From: CBDVBD01 sp965372135 | GTDB lineage: Bacteria > Electryoneota > RPQS01 > CBDVBD01 | Direction: 5' to 3' | DNA length: 13,669 bases | NCBI GenBank assembly: GCA_965372135.1 | Contig: CBDVBD010000083.1 | Span: 1-13,669 of the forward strand | Part shown: piece by piece, positions 6,859 through 13,669 of the stretch | How the letters are laid out: each line of letters begins with the position of its first letter | Position numbering within the stretch: the stretch's first letter is position 1 | The notes under the pieces: generated by a model | What the model was told of the DNA's origin: nothing | Databases searched by the model: none | Seen by the model: only the letters and a program-made list of their open reading frames with translations | Program-made: the position numbers and the translations under genes

Positions 6859-9800
6859 ATGGCGAATAAAATCCTGGTTGTGGAAGACGAAGAGATCAAC
6901 CGCAATATGTTCAGGCAGTTACTCGATTTCAAGGGCTACAAAGTGGTGACTGCGATGGATGGTGAAGACGGTTGGAAGAAGTTCCAGACATCCAAGACCT
7001 GGAACTTGATAATCGTTGATTTGATAATGCCGAAGCTGAGTGGATCGGATTTGATTGCCAGGATAAATGATGTACTGCCGGATGTACCGAAGATCATCAT
7101 TTCCGGACAGGGGACTATGGATGATGCATTGACTGCGATTACCCAGGATGTGTTTTTCTATTTCAAGAAACCAATTCGGGAAGTAACGGAATTTTATCAC
7201 ATTATTGAAAAGGCGTTGGAGAAGGATGCGCTGATCCGGAAAAATCGCAAGTATCAGAACGAGCTGAAGCGAGCCAACCTGGAGCTCAGGAAAGCGGTGA
7301 AGACACGGACCAAGGAACTGGAGGGGATTAAGAATAAGCTAACGTTTTTCTTTGACATGGCGAACCGCATCCAGCGAGAAAAGGATATTCAAACGAAACT
7401 GGATCTAACTGCCCAGGCGATATTTGATGCGGAACTGTTCCGCCGGGTGATCGTACCGTTGGAGAAGGAACGCGGGAAAATTGACGCGATCGGGATGGTG
7501 GGGTTAAGTAAGAAAGAAATCAATGCATTACTTAACCAGCCGAAGCTGACAGAGTCGATTAGAAAAAAGATTTTAGAAGATAAGTTTCGGATATCGCAGT
7601 CCTATTTTATCCCGGAGGAGGCTCAAATCTATAAAGAGATTCCATCGCGTTATCTGCCGGGTGTCGATAACGGCAACTCACAGGAATGGCGTGTTAATGA
7701 TTTGTTTATTATACCTATGCGACGGCGGGACAATAGTATTTTGGGGTACATGTCGGCGGATGAACCGTTTGACGGAAAGCGTCCTCAACTGGGAACGGTG
7801 CAGATTTTAGAGCAGTTTGTCAGCCATGTAACTCTGTCGATTGAGCAGATTTTGTTGGAAAAAGAGGTGGAACAATCGGAAAAGAAATACCGTAATTTGA
7901 TTGAGAATGTATCGGATGCAATTTATTCGGTGGATGTGGAGGGGAAGTTCACGTTTATGAATGAACTTGGTGCGGAAACGATCGGGTACCATCGGGATGA
8001 GATATTGGGGAAAGACATTATGGAATTGATTGTGGAGGATTCTAAGGAAATTGTACGCAAGCAATTCCAACGGGTGCTCAAGGGGGAAGAGGTAAAGATA
8101 GATATTCCTTTGTATCATAAGAATGGGTCGGAACGGATTGTTACTGCGGTGATTCAGCCGCAATGGGAAAACGAGGTGGTGATCGGGGCATTCGGGGTGG
8201 CACGGGATATTACCAAACGGCACCATTTGGAGAAGCGGATCAGCGAGTCGGAAGCCAAGTACCGGTCGTTGATGGAACATGCCAATGATGCGATATTGCT
8301 GGTGGATTCGGAATCGGTTCAGATTGTACAAGCCAACCAGATGGCATCGGCGTTGACCGGATACAGCCAGAAGGAGTTGATCGGGAAGTCGATTTTGGAT
8401 TTGCGTCGTCCGGAAGACCGGGATTACGCGATGGATCGGTTTGGGCACATACTGCTTCATGGATCGGGTTATTTCGAGGATGCACCTATTATCAAGAAGG
8501 ACGGCACTCCGGTGCGGGTGGAAATATCAGGGCGGATTGTGGAGATCGAAGGACAGAAAATCCTGCAGAGCATTATGCGGGATGTTACCGAACCACGGGA
8601 GATGGAGGAAGAGCTTCGACAGCGGGTATCTCAATTATCGATTTTAACAGAGATTACCGACGTACTGCAGATGACGTTGGGATTGAACGATGTGCTGTCC
8701 ATTATTTTGACGGGAGTTACTGCAGGACAGGGATTCGGGTTCAACCGGGCATTTATCCTGTTTTTGGACGATGACGAAAAGGCACTCCGGGGTCAGGTGG
8801 CGATCGGTCCATCAAATCTGGAAGAAGCAGGGCGAATCTGGGGGGAATTGTCGCAGGAGCCGCGCACACTACGGGAAATGTTGGAATACTACCGCGAGGT
8901 GATGACCAGCGAGGATGTGATGGTGAACAAGCTGGTACGCAATATCACCATCGATATTGCAGATACAGACAACGTATTTGCCCGGGCGATAAAGGATAAA
9001 ATGCCGGTGAATGTGACCGATGTGCATCAAGAGCCAGCTATGCCTAAGGATATTTTAGACCTGCTGCAGGTGGGTGCGTTGGCGATTATTCCTTTAGTGT
9101 CCAGAGACAAGGTCTTGGGACTGTTGTTAGTGGATAATATGATCAACCAACTGCCAATTACCGACGAGGATGTGGATTTACTGCGTGTGTTTGCTAATTC
9201 ATCGGCGATCGCCATCGAAAATGCACGGCTGGTGTCATCGCTGGAAGAAAAAGTAGTGGATTTAAAGGAGGCGTACAAGGAACTTAAGGACAGCCGCGAC
9301 CGGTTGGTAAAGACCGAAAAGCTGTCCGCAGTGGGGGAAGTGGCGACCAGTGTGGCGCACGAAATTCGGAATCCGTTGGTGTCGATCGGGGGATTCGCGC
9401 AAACGGTGTTGGGCAAAATGGAAGAAGGGGATGCCCGCCGTCAGTATTTAGAAATCATTGTGGACGAAGTGCGGCGGTTGGAATCGATTCTGGGAGAGAT
9501 ATTAAACTATGCGCGACCGGTGGTGCCGCATTTTATGGAGTCCGATTTGAATGAAATGATTCGACAGACGATGGGGATGATCCGTGTGGAGATCGATGAA
9601 GAGATGATCGAAATGATAAGCAACCTGGCAGAGGAATTGCCGAAGTTATGGTTCGATCCGGATCAGATGCGGCAAGTGCTGCTGAATTTGCTTCGAAACG
9701 CCGTGCATGCCATGCCGGATGGGGGTGAACTGACTGTATCCACAGAGATAAAGAGCAACATTGTCACTATTGAAATTAGGGACACCGGGGTGGGGATTTC

Positions 9801-9990
9801 AGACGAGCATATCAGCAAGATTTTTACCGCGTTTTTTACCACTAAGTCAACCGGTTCCGGACTGGGATTGACAATTTGTTCGCAAATTCTCCACAATCAT
9901 GGGGGATCGATTGGTGTAAGCAGTAAGGAAGACGAGGGTTCGGCATTTGTAATCAGCTTGCCACTTCGACGGAAAAGTGGGGGTGATTGA
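6859..9990 (+). CDS. multi-sensor hybrid histidine kinase (REC-GAF-PAS-PAS-GAF-HisKA-HATPase)
   Basis: A 1043-residue cytosolic kinase with no transmembrane segment. An N-terminal receiver domain (about 4-118) has acidic residues E9/D10, phospho-acceptor D54, S82 and K104. A coiled coil (about 118-165) follows, then a GAF-like region (about 165-330), two PAS domains (about 340-460 and 463-580, each opening with a KYRxLxE motif) and a second GAF (about 590-800). The HisKA phosphorylation site is H834 in the HEIRNPL motif. The HATPase has N947 in the N box, D975 in DTGVGIS, and the GSGLGL glycine box starting at 999. All catalytic residues are intact, so it should be active. It probably receives a phosphoryl signal on the receiver and integrates small-molecule or redox cues through the PAS and GAF domains. 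No response regulator gene with an output domain lies nearby, so its target is unknown. AGAGGA (6849-6854) is a fair ribosome site, inside the 16-nt gap after rlmH. Confidence 0.95.
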   Translation: MANKILVVEDEEINRNMFRQLLDFKGYKVVTAMDGEDGWKKFQTSKTWNLIIVDLIMPKLSGSDLIARINDVLPDVPKIIISGQGTMDDALTAITQDVFFYFKKPIREVTEFYHIIEKALEKDALIRKNRKYQNELKRANLELRKAVKTRTKELEGIKNKLTFFFDMANRIQREKDIQTKLDLTAQAIFDAELFRRVIVPLEKERGKIDAIGMVGLSKKEINALLNQPKLTESIRKKILEDKFRISQSYFIPEEAQIYKEIPSRYLPGVDNGNSQEWRVNDLFIIPMRRRDNSILGYMSADEPFDGKRPQLGTVQILEQFVSHVTLSIEQILLEKEVEQSEKKYRNLIENVSDAIYSVDVEGKFTFMNELGAETIGYHRDEILGKDIMELIVEDSKEIVRKQFQRVLKGEEVKIDIPLYHKNGSERIVTAVIQPQWENEVVIGAFGVARDITKRHHLEKRISESEAKYRSLMEHANDAILLVDSESVQIVQANQMASALTGYSQKELIGKSILDLRRPEDRDYAMDRFGHILLHGSGYFEDAPIIKKDGTPVRVEISGRIVEIEGQKILQSIMRDVTEPREMEEELRQRVSQLSILTEITDVLQMTLGLNDVLSIILTGVTAGQGFGFNRAFILFLDDDEKALRGQVAIGPSNLEEAGRIWGELSQEPRTLREMLEYYREVMTSEDVMVNKLVRNITIDIADTDNVFARAIKDKMPVNVTDVHQEPAMPKDILDLLQVGALAIIPLVSRDKVLGLLLVDNMINQLPITDEDVDLLRVFANSSAIAIENARLVSSLEEKVVDLKEAYKELKDSRDRLVKTEKLSAVGEVATSVAHEIRNPLVSIGGFAQTVLGKMEEGDARRQYLEIIVDEVRRLESILGEILNYARPVVPHFMESDLNEMIRQTMGMIRVEIDEEMIEMISNLAEELPKLWFDPDQMRQVLLNLLRNAVHAMPDGGELTVSTEIKSNIVTIEIRDTGVGISDEHISKIFTAFFTTKSTGSGLGLTICSQILHNHGGSIGVSSKEDEGSAFVISLPLRRKSGGD

Positions 9991-10014
9991 CAAGTAGTTT
10001 TCCAGAAAAAAAAC

Positions 10015-10043
10015 TTGCATTTGCATAGAATTCTACTTATATT
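10015..10043 (+). promoter_or_regulatory. promoter for the TPR lipoprotein gene
   Basis: TTGCAT (10015-10020) and TATATT (10038-10043) are separated by 17 nt, placing the start near 10050 and a leader of about 54 nt. TTGCAT occurs twice in direct tandem (10015-10026). A moderately good match to a sigma70 site. Confidence 0.5.
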
Positions 10044-10093
10044 TAGTGATTAAATTGAGGTAAAATCCGGCAACTGCCAAATAGGCATATTTT

Positions 10094-10099
10094 AGGAGG
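10094..10099 (+). promoter_or_regulatory. strong Shine-Dalgarno of the TPR lipoprotein gene
   Basis: A perfect AGGAGG lies 4 nt before the ATG at 10104 and fixes the start. It contrasts with the absent or weak sites before the envC-like, HDOD, rlmH and DUF58 genes. Confidence 0.8.
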
Positions 10100-10103
10100 T
10101 TTC

Positions 10104-10514
10104 ATGACACGGTGGATCGCCGTTCCCCTTTGTGTTCTTATAGTAGCTATGATCTGGAGTTGTGCTAAAAAACCCGGGGAAGAGGAATTATTTACACGGG
10201 CAAAGCAATTCCAGGAGCAAAGCCAGTTTCATCAGGCGGTGGAGAAGTACGAGGAATTGATTCAATTGTACTCGAAGAGCCCCCTGTGTGCTCAGAGTCA
10301 ATTCATGATCGGGTACATCTATGCCAACCACATTCAGGACTACGATGCCGCTCGGGAAGCATACCAAAAGTACTTAGATAATTATTCCAACGACGAAATG
10401 GCGAAGGATGCTCGATGGGAGTTGGAACATTTAGGACAGGATATTGATAGTATTGAAGAATTAACTGCTCCAGAAGGGAATGAGACAGTTTCCTCAGAGG
10501 ATTCTACACAATAA
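10104..10514 (+). CDS. small TPR-repeat lipoprotein
   Basis: A 136-residue exported protein. The N-terminus has a basic residue and a hydrophobic stretch (5-17) ending in a lipobox-like I-W-S-C with C20 as the likely lipidated residue. The Trp at -2 is unusual for a lipobox. The mature part (about 25-110) is built of TPR-type helices: one repeat around AKQFQEQSQFHQAVEKYEEL (33-52) and a second around the DYDAAREAYQKYLDNY stretch. The tail (about 113-136) is acidic and Ser/Thr-rich. It resembles the TPR portion of BamD/YbgF-type envelope proteins but is far too short for a full BamD, so I assign no pathway. It is a scaffold or binding protein at the membrane by inference. It is a single-gene unit: its own promoter and Shine-Dalgarno upstream, a terminator 28 nt after the stop. 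Confidence 0.8.
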   Translation: MTRWIAVPLCVLIVAMIWSCAKKPGEEELFTRAKQFQEQSQFHQAVEKYEELIQLYSKSPLCAQSQFMIGYIYANHIQDYDAAREAYQKYLDNYSNDEMAKDARWELEHLGQDIDSIEELTAPEGNETVSSEDSTQ

Positions 10515-10541
10515 TTTATCATCTTTTCGTAGCCTATATTT

Positions 10542-10588
10542 GCCGGAAGTCGCTTAAGAAACTGATTAGGCGATTATCCGGCTTTTTT
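10542..10588 (+). terminator. rho-independent terminator after the TPR lipoprotein gene
   Basis: GCCGGA (10542-10547) pairs with TCCGGC (10577-10582), with an inner TCGC/GCGA pairing, and the stem is followed directly by six T residues (10583-10588). The layout suits transcription in the plus direction and isolates the lipoprotein gene from the MoxR operon. Confidence 0.8.
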
Positions 10589-10615
10589 GTTCAAAAGACA
10601 GGAAATGTTGGAACT

Positions 10616-10643
10616 TTGAACGGTGTTTTGGGGTACATATAAT
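10616..10643 (+). promoter_or_regulatory. promoter for the MoxR-DUF58-BatD-like operon
   Basis: TTGAAC (10616-10621) and a perfect TATAAT (10638-10643) are spaced by 16 nt. Transcription would begin near 10650 and give a leader of about 60 nt that contains a hairpin and a strong ribosome site. Confidence 0.6.
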
Positions 10644-10670
10644 GAATTCAGATAGCAAAACAAGGATATG

Positions 10671-10693
10671 AAAGCTGGGATTTGACCAGCTTT
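10671..10693 (+). promoter_or_regulatory. perfect 8-bp hairpin in the MoxR leader
   Basis: AAAGCTGG (10671-10678) pairs perfectly with CCAGCTTT (10686-10693) around a 7-nt loop. It ends 7 nt before the AGGAGG (10701-10706) of the MoxR gene. There is no T-run after it, so it is not a terminator. It may stabilise the mRNA, modulate ribosome access or be a protein-binding site. Confidence 0.5.
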
Positions 10694-10710
10694 GTCGTTC
10701 AGGAGGATTT

Positions 10711-11700
10711 ATGGATCGGGATATTCAGGAGATTACGGAAGAAGTAAAGCAGCATTCGGAGCCTATCGAACGGCTGATGGCGGAAATCAGCAAAGTTATA
10801 ATCGGGCAGAAAGTGATGCTGGAACGGCTGATGGTGGGGCTTTTGGCTGATGGGCATATCTTACTGGAAGGAGTGCCGGGTTTGGCGAAAACCTTGGCGG
10901 TGAGTTCCTTAGCACGCGCCATCCAGGCAAAGTTTCAGCGGATTCAGTTTACACCGGATCTCCTGCCGGCGGATTTGATCGGGACGTTGATCTACAATCA
11001 GAAGGACGGGGAATTTAGCACAAAAAAAGGACCGATTTTTTCGCATTTCATCTTGGCGGATGAGATCAACCGGGCACCAGCCAAGGTGCAGTCGGCGCTG
11101 TTAGAAGCCATGCAGGAACGGCAGGTGACGATTGGAGAGAATACGTTTCCGTTGGAAGAGCCGTTTCTGGTGCTGGCGACTCAGAATCCAATTGAGCAGG
11201 AAGGTACTTATCCGCTGCCGGAAGCACAAGTCGATCGGTTTATGTTAAAAGTAGTGATCGATTATCCCAAACGCAATGAGGAAAAATCGATTTTACAGAC
11301 CTATTCCCGGTTGGAGACTCCAGAAATCCAACCGGTGATTCCGCCGGATGATATATTAAAACTTCGGACGGTGGTGGATGGAATCTATGTGGATCCCAAG
11401 ATCGAGAACTACATATTGGATCTGGTGTTTGCGACACGGCAGCCAGGGGAATTCGGGATTCACGACTTAGAGCCGTTGATTGCGTATGGGGCATCGCCCA
11501 GGGCGTCGATATATTTGATCAAGGCATCGAAGGCGATGGCGTTTCTCAGGAAGCGGGGGTACGTGATTCCTGAAGATGTGAGGGCGGTGGGGATGGATAT
11601 CCTCAGGCACCGGGTGATTGTAACCTACGAAGCGGAAGCGGAAGAGATGGCGTCGGAAGCGATTATTCAGCGGATTTTTGACTCGATCGAAGTTCCATAA
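10711..11700 (+). CDS. MoxR-family AAA+ ATPase
   Basis: A 329-residue cytosolic ATPase of the MoxR family, thought to act as a chaperone that matures or activates partner complexes together with vWA-domain proteins. The Walker A is GVPGLAKT at 54-61 and the Walker B is LADEIN with D117 and E118. Sensor-1 lies in ATQNP (N159) and a conserved VDRF (174-177) carries the candidate arginine finger. The C-terminal lid domain (about 230-329) includes the GASPRAS motif typical of the family. Length is normal. A perfect AGGAGG (10701-10706) sits 4 nt before the ATG. A DUF58 protein and a BatD-like membrane protein follow, the usual partners, so the three probably work together in envelope or stress functions. 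The specific client is not evident. Confidence 0.95.
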   Translation: MDRDIQEITEEVKQHSEPIERLMAEISKVIIGQKVMLERLMVGLLADGHILLEGVPGLAKTLAVSSLARAIQAKFQRIQFTPDLLPADLIGTLIYNQKDGEFSTKKGPIFSHFILADEINRAPAKVQSALLEAMQERQVTIGENTFPLEEPFLVLATQNPIEQEGTYPLPEAQVDRFMLKVVIDYPKRNEEKSILQTYSRLETPEIQPVIPPDDILKLRTVVDGIYVDPKIENYILDLVFATRQPGEFGIHDLEPLIAYGASPRASIYLIKASKAMAFLRKRGYVIPEDVRAVGMDILRHRVIVTYEAEAEEMASEAIIQRIFDSIEVP

Positions 11701-11716
11701 TCCAGTTATATGGCAA

Positions 11717-11751
11717 CCCGCCAGGTTAGGCTAGGCTTGAAACCTGGCGGG
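11717..11751. repeat. 11-bp perfect inverted repeat between the MoxR and DUF58 genes
   Basis: CCCGCCAGGTT (11717-11727) and AACCTGGCGGG (11741-11751) form a GC-rich perfect stem with a 13-nt loop, starting 17 nt after the MoxR stop. No T-run follows, so it would be a weak terminator at best. It may stabilise the upstream mRNA or be the end of the dispersed repeat that follows. Confidence 0.65.
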
Positions 11752-11857
11752 AACAAATGTATGAATGTGTAAATGTGTGAAAGCCCCTCCCTTAGTCCCC
11801 CCCGGGAATCCGCCAGTAGGCGGACTTTCAGCACTGCGTTCAGAATGACAGAACACT
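11752..11857. repeat. dispersed intergenic repeat of the 'CHSERS' type
   Basis: Read on the minus strand, this stretch encodes the pseudo-peptide CHSERSAESPPTGG, a known signature of a non-coding repeat (TGTCATTCTGAACGCAGTG and similar) scattered through intergenic DNA of many Bacteroidetes-related, delta-proteobacterial and candidate-phylum genomes. It holds a short hairpin, TCCGCC (11809-11814) with GGCGGA (11819-11824), plus a run of C residues and AATGTGT direct repeats near 11763-11778. It abuts the DUF58 start codon and leaves no normal Shine-Dalgarno there. Confidence 0.6.
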
Positions 11858-12733
11858 ATGGATGTTAAGGAAATATTAAAGAAAGTGCGGCAGATTGAAA
11901 TCCGTACCCGCGGTGTGGTGCAGGAAGTGTTCGCGGGGGAATACCACAGCGTGTTCAAGGGGCGGGGTATGGAATTTTCCGAGGTGCGGGAATATCAGAT
12001 TGGAGACGATATCCGCTCCATCGATTGGAATGTGTCGGCGCGCTTCGGGCACCCCTATGTAAAGATATTCGAGGAAGAACGGGAACTGGTAGTGATGCTG
12101 TTGTGCGACATGTCATCCTCGGAGCATTTCGGCAGTTCTACGCAGATGAAAGCGGAATTAGCGTCGGAAATATCGGCAGTGTTAGCGTTTTCCGCGTTGC
12201 AGAACAACGACCGGGTGGGATTGTTGTTATTCACGGACGTGGTAGAGAAGTTTATCCCGCCCAAGAAGGGGAATTCGCATGTATTGCGCATCCTCAGGGA
12301 GTTGATAACTTTTGAACCACAGCGGGCGGGGACCTCATTGGCAAATGCGCTGGAGCATCTGAACCGGGTATTGAAAAAGCGCGCCATCGTGTTCTTGATT
12401 TCCGATTTGTGGGATACGGAATACGAAAAGGCGCTGCGGATTGTGGGCAGGCGCCATGATTTGGTTGTACTGCATTTATTCGACCCCAGGGAACGGGAAC
12501 TACCGGCGGGAGGATTGATCAAGCTGCACGATGCGGAAACCGGGGAGGTGCGATGGTTAGACGCCGGATCGGCGGGGGTGCGGCGGCAGTTGACAAGGGC
12601 ATTCGACCACCGAATGACGCATATTGACCGTACCTTTAAGATGATGAATGTGGATAGAGTTCTATTAAGGATCGACCAATCATATATCCGTCCGATTGCG
12701 GACTTTTTTCGTCAAAGAGGGCGCCGGCGATGA
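11858..12733 (+). CDS. DUF58 (vWA-like) protein, MoxR partner
   Basis: A 291-residue cytosolic protein of the DUF58 family. The family core YHSVFKGRGMEFSEVREYQ (29-47) with the IDWNVSAR segment (55-62) is the DUF58 hallmark. The rest folds as a von Willebrand A domain with an apparently intact metal site: D84-x-S86-x-S88, T159 and D183. Such proteins pair with MoxR ATPases, which are thought to remodel or load them. The ATG at 11858 gives the usual family N-terminus (MDVKEILKKVRQIEIRTRG). There is no clear ribosome site upstream because a dispersed repeat touches the start codon. The 3' end overlaps the next gene as ATGA, so these two are translationally coupled. The 157-nt gap to the MoxR gene is longer than usual for this pair. 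Confidence 0.94.
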   Translation: MDVKEILKKVRQIEIRTRGVVQEVFAGEYHSVFKGRGMEFSEVREYQIGDDIRSIDWNVSARFGHPYVKIFEEERELVVMLLCDMSSSEHFGSSTQMKAELASEISAVLAFSALQNNDRVGLLLFTDVVEKFIPPKKGNSHVLRILRELITFEPQRAGTSLANALEHLNRVLKKRAIVFLISDLWDTEYEKALRIVGRRHDLVVLHLFDPRERELPAGGLIKLHDAETGEVRWLDAGSAGVRRQLTRAFDHRMTHIDRTFKMMNVDRVLLRIDQSYIRPIADFFRQRGRRR

Positions 12734-13669
12734 CCAAACGTCAGATAACATATCTACTCGTTTTGGTCTGTCTGACTGCGATTCCCGGATATGCCGGTGT
12801 TTCGGTGTCACTGACCACCGATGTGGAACAGGCAACGGTGGGGGACTGGATTCCCCTGCGGTTGTCGGCAACGGTACCTAAGGGCTCGGAAATACAATTT
12901 CCTCCGTTGGAAGAAGTGGTGGGGGATTTAGTGGTGCTGGATTCACAAGTAGGTGAGGCGGTCCGGCACGGGGATGATATTTACCAGGAACTGACTGCCA
13001 CGGTGGCAGCTTACGATACCGGAACATTTAAGATTCCTGCGCTTCCGGTAAGGGTGTTTGCACCGGGAGATTCTGAGGGAGAAGAATACTGGGCTGAGCC
13101 TCTTCAGGTAATCATTCAAAGCGTGCTACCCGATTCCGGATTTCCGGAACCGGTGGATATCCGGTCTCAGGTAGATGTGCCGATCACGGCATGGGAAGTG
13201 ATTTGGAAGGTGCTGGTGGGCTTAGCGATTGTGGCTTTGGGATATGGAATCTACTGCTGGTGGGTGTGGAGGAAACGGCGGAAAGGAGAGCTGCCGATTC
13301 CAGTACCGCCGCCGATTCCGGCGCATGAATTAGCGTACCGAGAATTGATGGAACTGCAGGAAAAGAAATTGTGGCAGGCTGGGAAGTTGAATCTGCATTA
13401 CACCGGGTTGTCGGAAATTATCCGGCGGTATTTAGAGGGCAGATATCGATTCCCAGCGTTGGAAATGGGAACCTGGGATATCAAGCAAGTGCTGCAGGAT
13501 CATATAGATAAGGAAGTTCTGTGCAGTAAGATCGACACCTGGATGGATTCGGCGGATTTAGTTAAATTCGCTAAGGAACTGCCCGATTGGGAGGAGTGTG
13601 AACGGGCGTTGGATTTTGCTTATAAGATTGTAGATGCGACCAAAGCGGTGCCGATAATGGATGCACCCC
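12730..13669 (+). CDS. BatD-like membrane protein, 3' end beyond window
   Basis: I translated the frame from the ATG at 12730 (overlapping the DUF58 stop) and it stays open to the window edge, giving 313 residues so far. An N-terminal signal peptide (about 4-22) precedes an extracytoplasmic beta-rich domain (about 23-150) resembling the BatD/oxygen-tolerance type (repeated patterns such as VEQATVGDWIPL and an FKIPALPV stretch). One transmembrane helix spans about 155-179, followed by a basic stop signal RKRRK. The cytoplasmic part (about 195-313) has a proline-rich linker and the helical LxLHYTGLSEIIRRYLEGRY segment (around 219-239), as seen in proteins encoded next to MoxR and DUF58 genes in Bacteroidetes-like genomes. 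It probably anchors the MoxR/DUF58 machinery to the membrane; that is an inference from context. Annotators may call it DUF4381-like or hypothetical. Further Bat genes may follow outside the window. Confidence 0.8.
   Translation, partial: MTKRQITYLLVLVCLTAIPGYAGVSVSLTTDVEQATVGDWIPLRLSATVPKGSEIQFPPLEEVVGDLVVLDSQVGEAVRHGDDIYQELTATVAAYDTGTFKIPALPVRVFAPGDSEGEEYWAEPLQVIIQSVLPDSGFPEPVDIRSQVDVPITAWEVIWKVLVGLAIVALGYGIYCWWVWRKRRKGELPIPVPPPIPAHELAYRELMELQEKKLWQAGKLNLHYTGLSEIIRRYLEGRYRFPALEMGTWDIKQVLQDHIDKEVLCSKIDTWMDSADLVKFAKELPDWEECERALDFAYKIVDATKAVPIMDAP

Noticed and set aside
7807..8460. Minus-strand frame of 217 residues within the kinase gene
   Set aside because: Antisense to the PAS domains, whose plus-strand sequence is clearly conserved.
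9971..10003. GGAAAA...TTTTCC pairing across the kinase stop as a terminator
   Set aside because: Only a 6-bp A/T-rich stem with a long loop and A residues, not T, following.
11240..11494. Minus-strand 84-residue frame within the MoxR gene
   Set aside because: Antisense shadow of a strongly conserved AAA+ gene.
11731..11958. Minus-strand 75-residue frame reading CHSERSAES
   Set aside because: This is the familiar spurious translation of a dispersed non-coding repeat and overlaps the DUF58 start.
1..13669. CRISPR array, tRNA, rRNA, IS element, phage or toxin-antitoxin genes
   Set aside because: I looked for spaced direct repeats, cloverleaf-like segments, transposase or integrase motifs and small paired genes on both strands and saw none that can be supported.

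Overview
The window looks like ordinary chromosomal DNA from a Gram-negative-type bacterium of moderate GC content. A lipoprotein, an EnvC-like cell-wall factor and Bacteroidetes-style MoxR/DUF58/BatD-like genes point to the FCB side of the tree (for example Calditrichota, Marinimicrobia or KSB1-like lineages). This placement is an inference from gene style and order; no rRNA or other decisive marker is present. I see no phage, plasmid, IS, CRISPR, tRNA or rRNA signal.

Left part (1-4390, minus strand): a tightly packed operon read right to left. It runs from an EnvC-like coiled-coil/degenerate LytM protein to holB (clamp-loader delta'), ricT/yaaT (PSP1 family) and metG (methionyl-tRNA synthetase, cut by the window edge). 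Junctions are a TAATG overlap, a 3-nt gap and an ATGA overlap, so translational coupling is likely. The order holB-ricT-metG is a recurrent bacterial cluster.

Middle part (4391-9990, plus strand): a 343-nt divergent intergenic region carries a near-consensus promoter (TTGACT-17-TATAAT) about 155 nt ahead of an HDOD-GAF signalling protein. A second promoter (TTGACA-18-TATGAT) precedes rlmH, the 23S rRNA pseudouridine-1915 methyltransferase. rlmH is followed after 16 nt by a 1043-residue sensor kinase (REC-GAF-PAS-PAS-GAF-HisKA-HATPase). A housekeeping rRNA methyltransferase thus sits between two large GAF-containing signalling proteins and appears cotranscribed with one.

Right part (9991-13669, plus strand): a small TPR lipoprotein has its own promoter, a perfect AGGAGG and a rho-independent terminator. 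A new promoter then starts a MoxR AAA+ ATPase, a DUF58 (vWA-like) protein and a BatD-like membrane protein that runs off the edge. This is the classic MoxR-DUF58 chaperone-type cluster. Its first two genes are separated by 157 nt holding an 11-bp perfect inverted repeat and a copy of the dispersed intergenic repeat whose reverse strand reads as a 'CHSERSAES' pseudo-peptide.

The window is mostly recognisable housekeeping and signalling genes. I found no convincing new system. The points worth a second look are local: loss of metal ligands in the EnvC-like protein, an Arg-to-Pro change in a conserved RlmH motif, a 5-residue insertion after the KISKS loop of MetG, and the repeat inserted in the MoxR-DUF58 operon.
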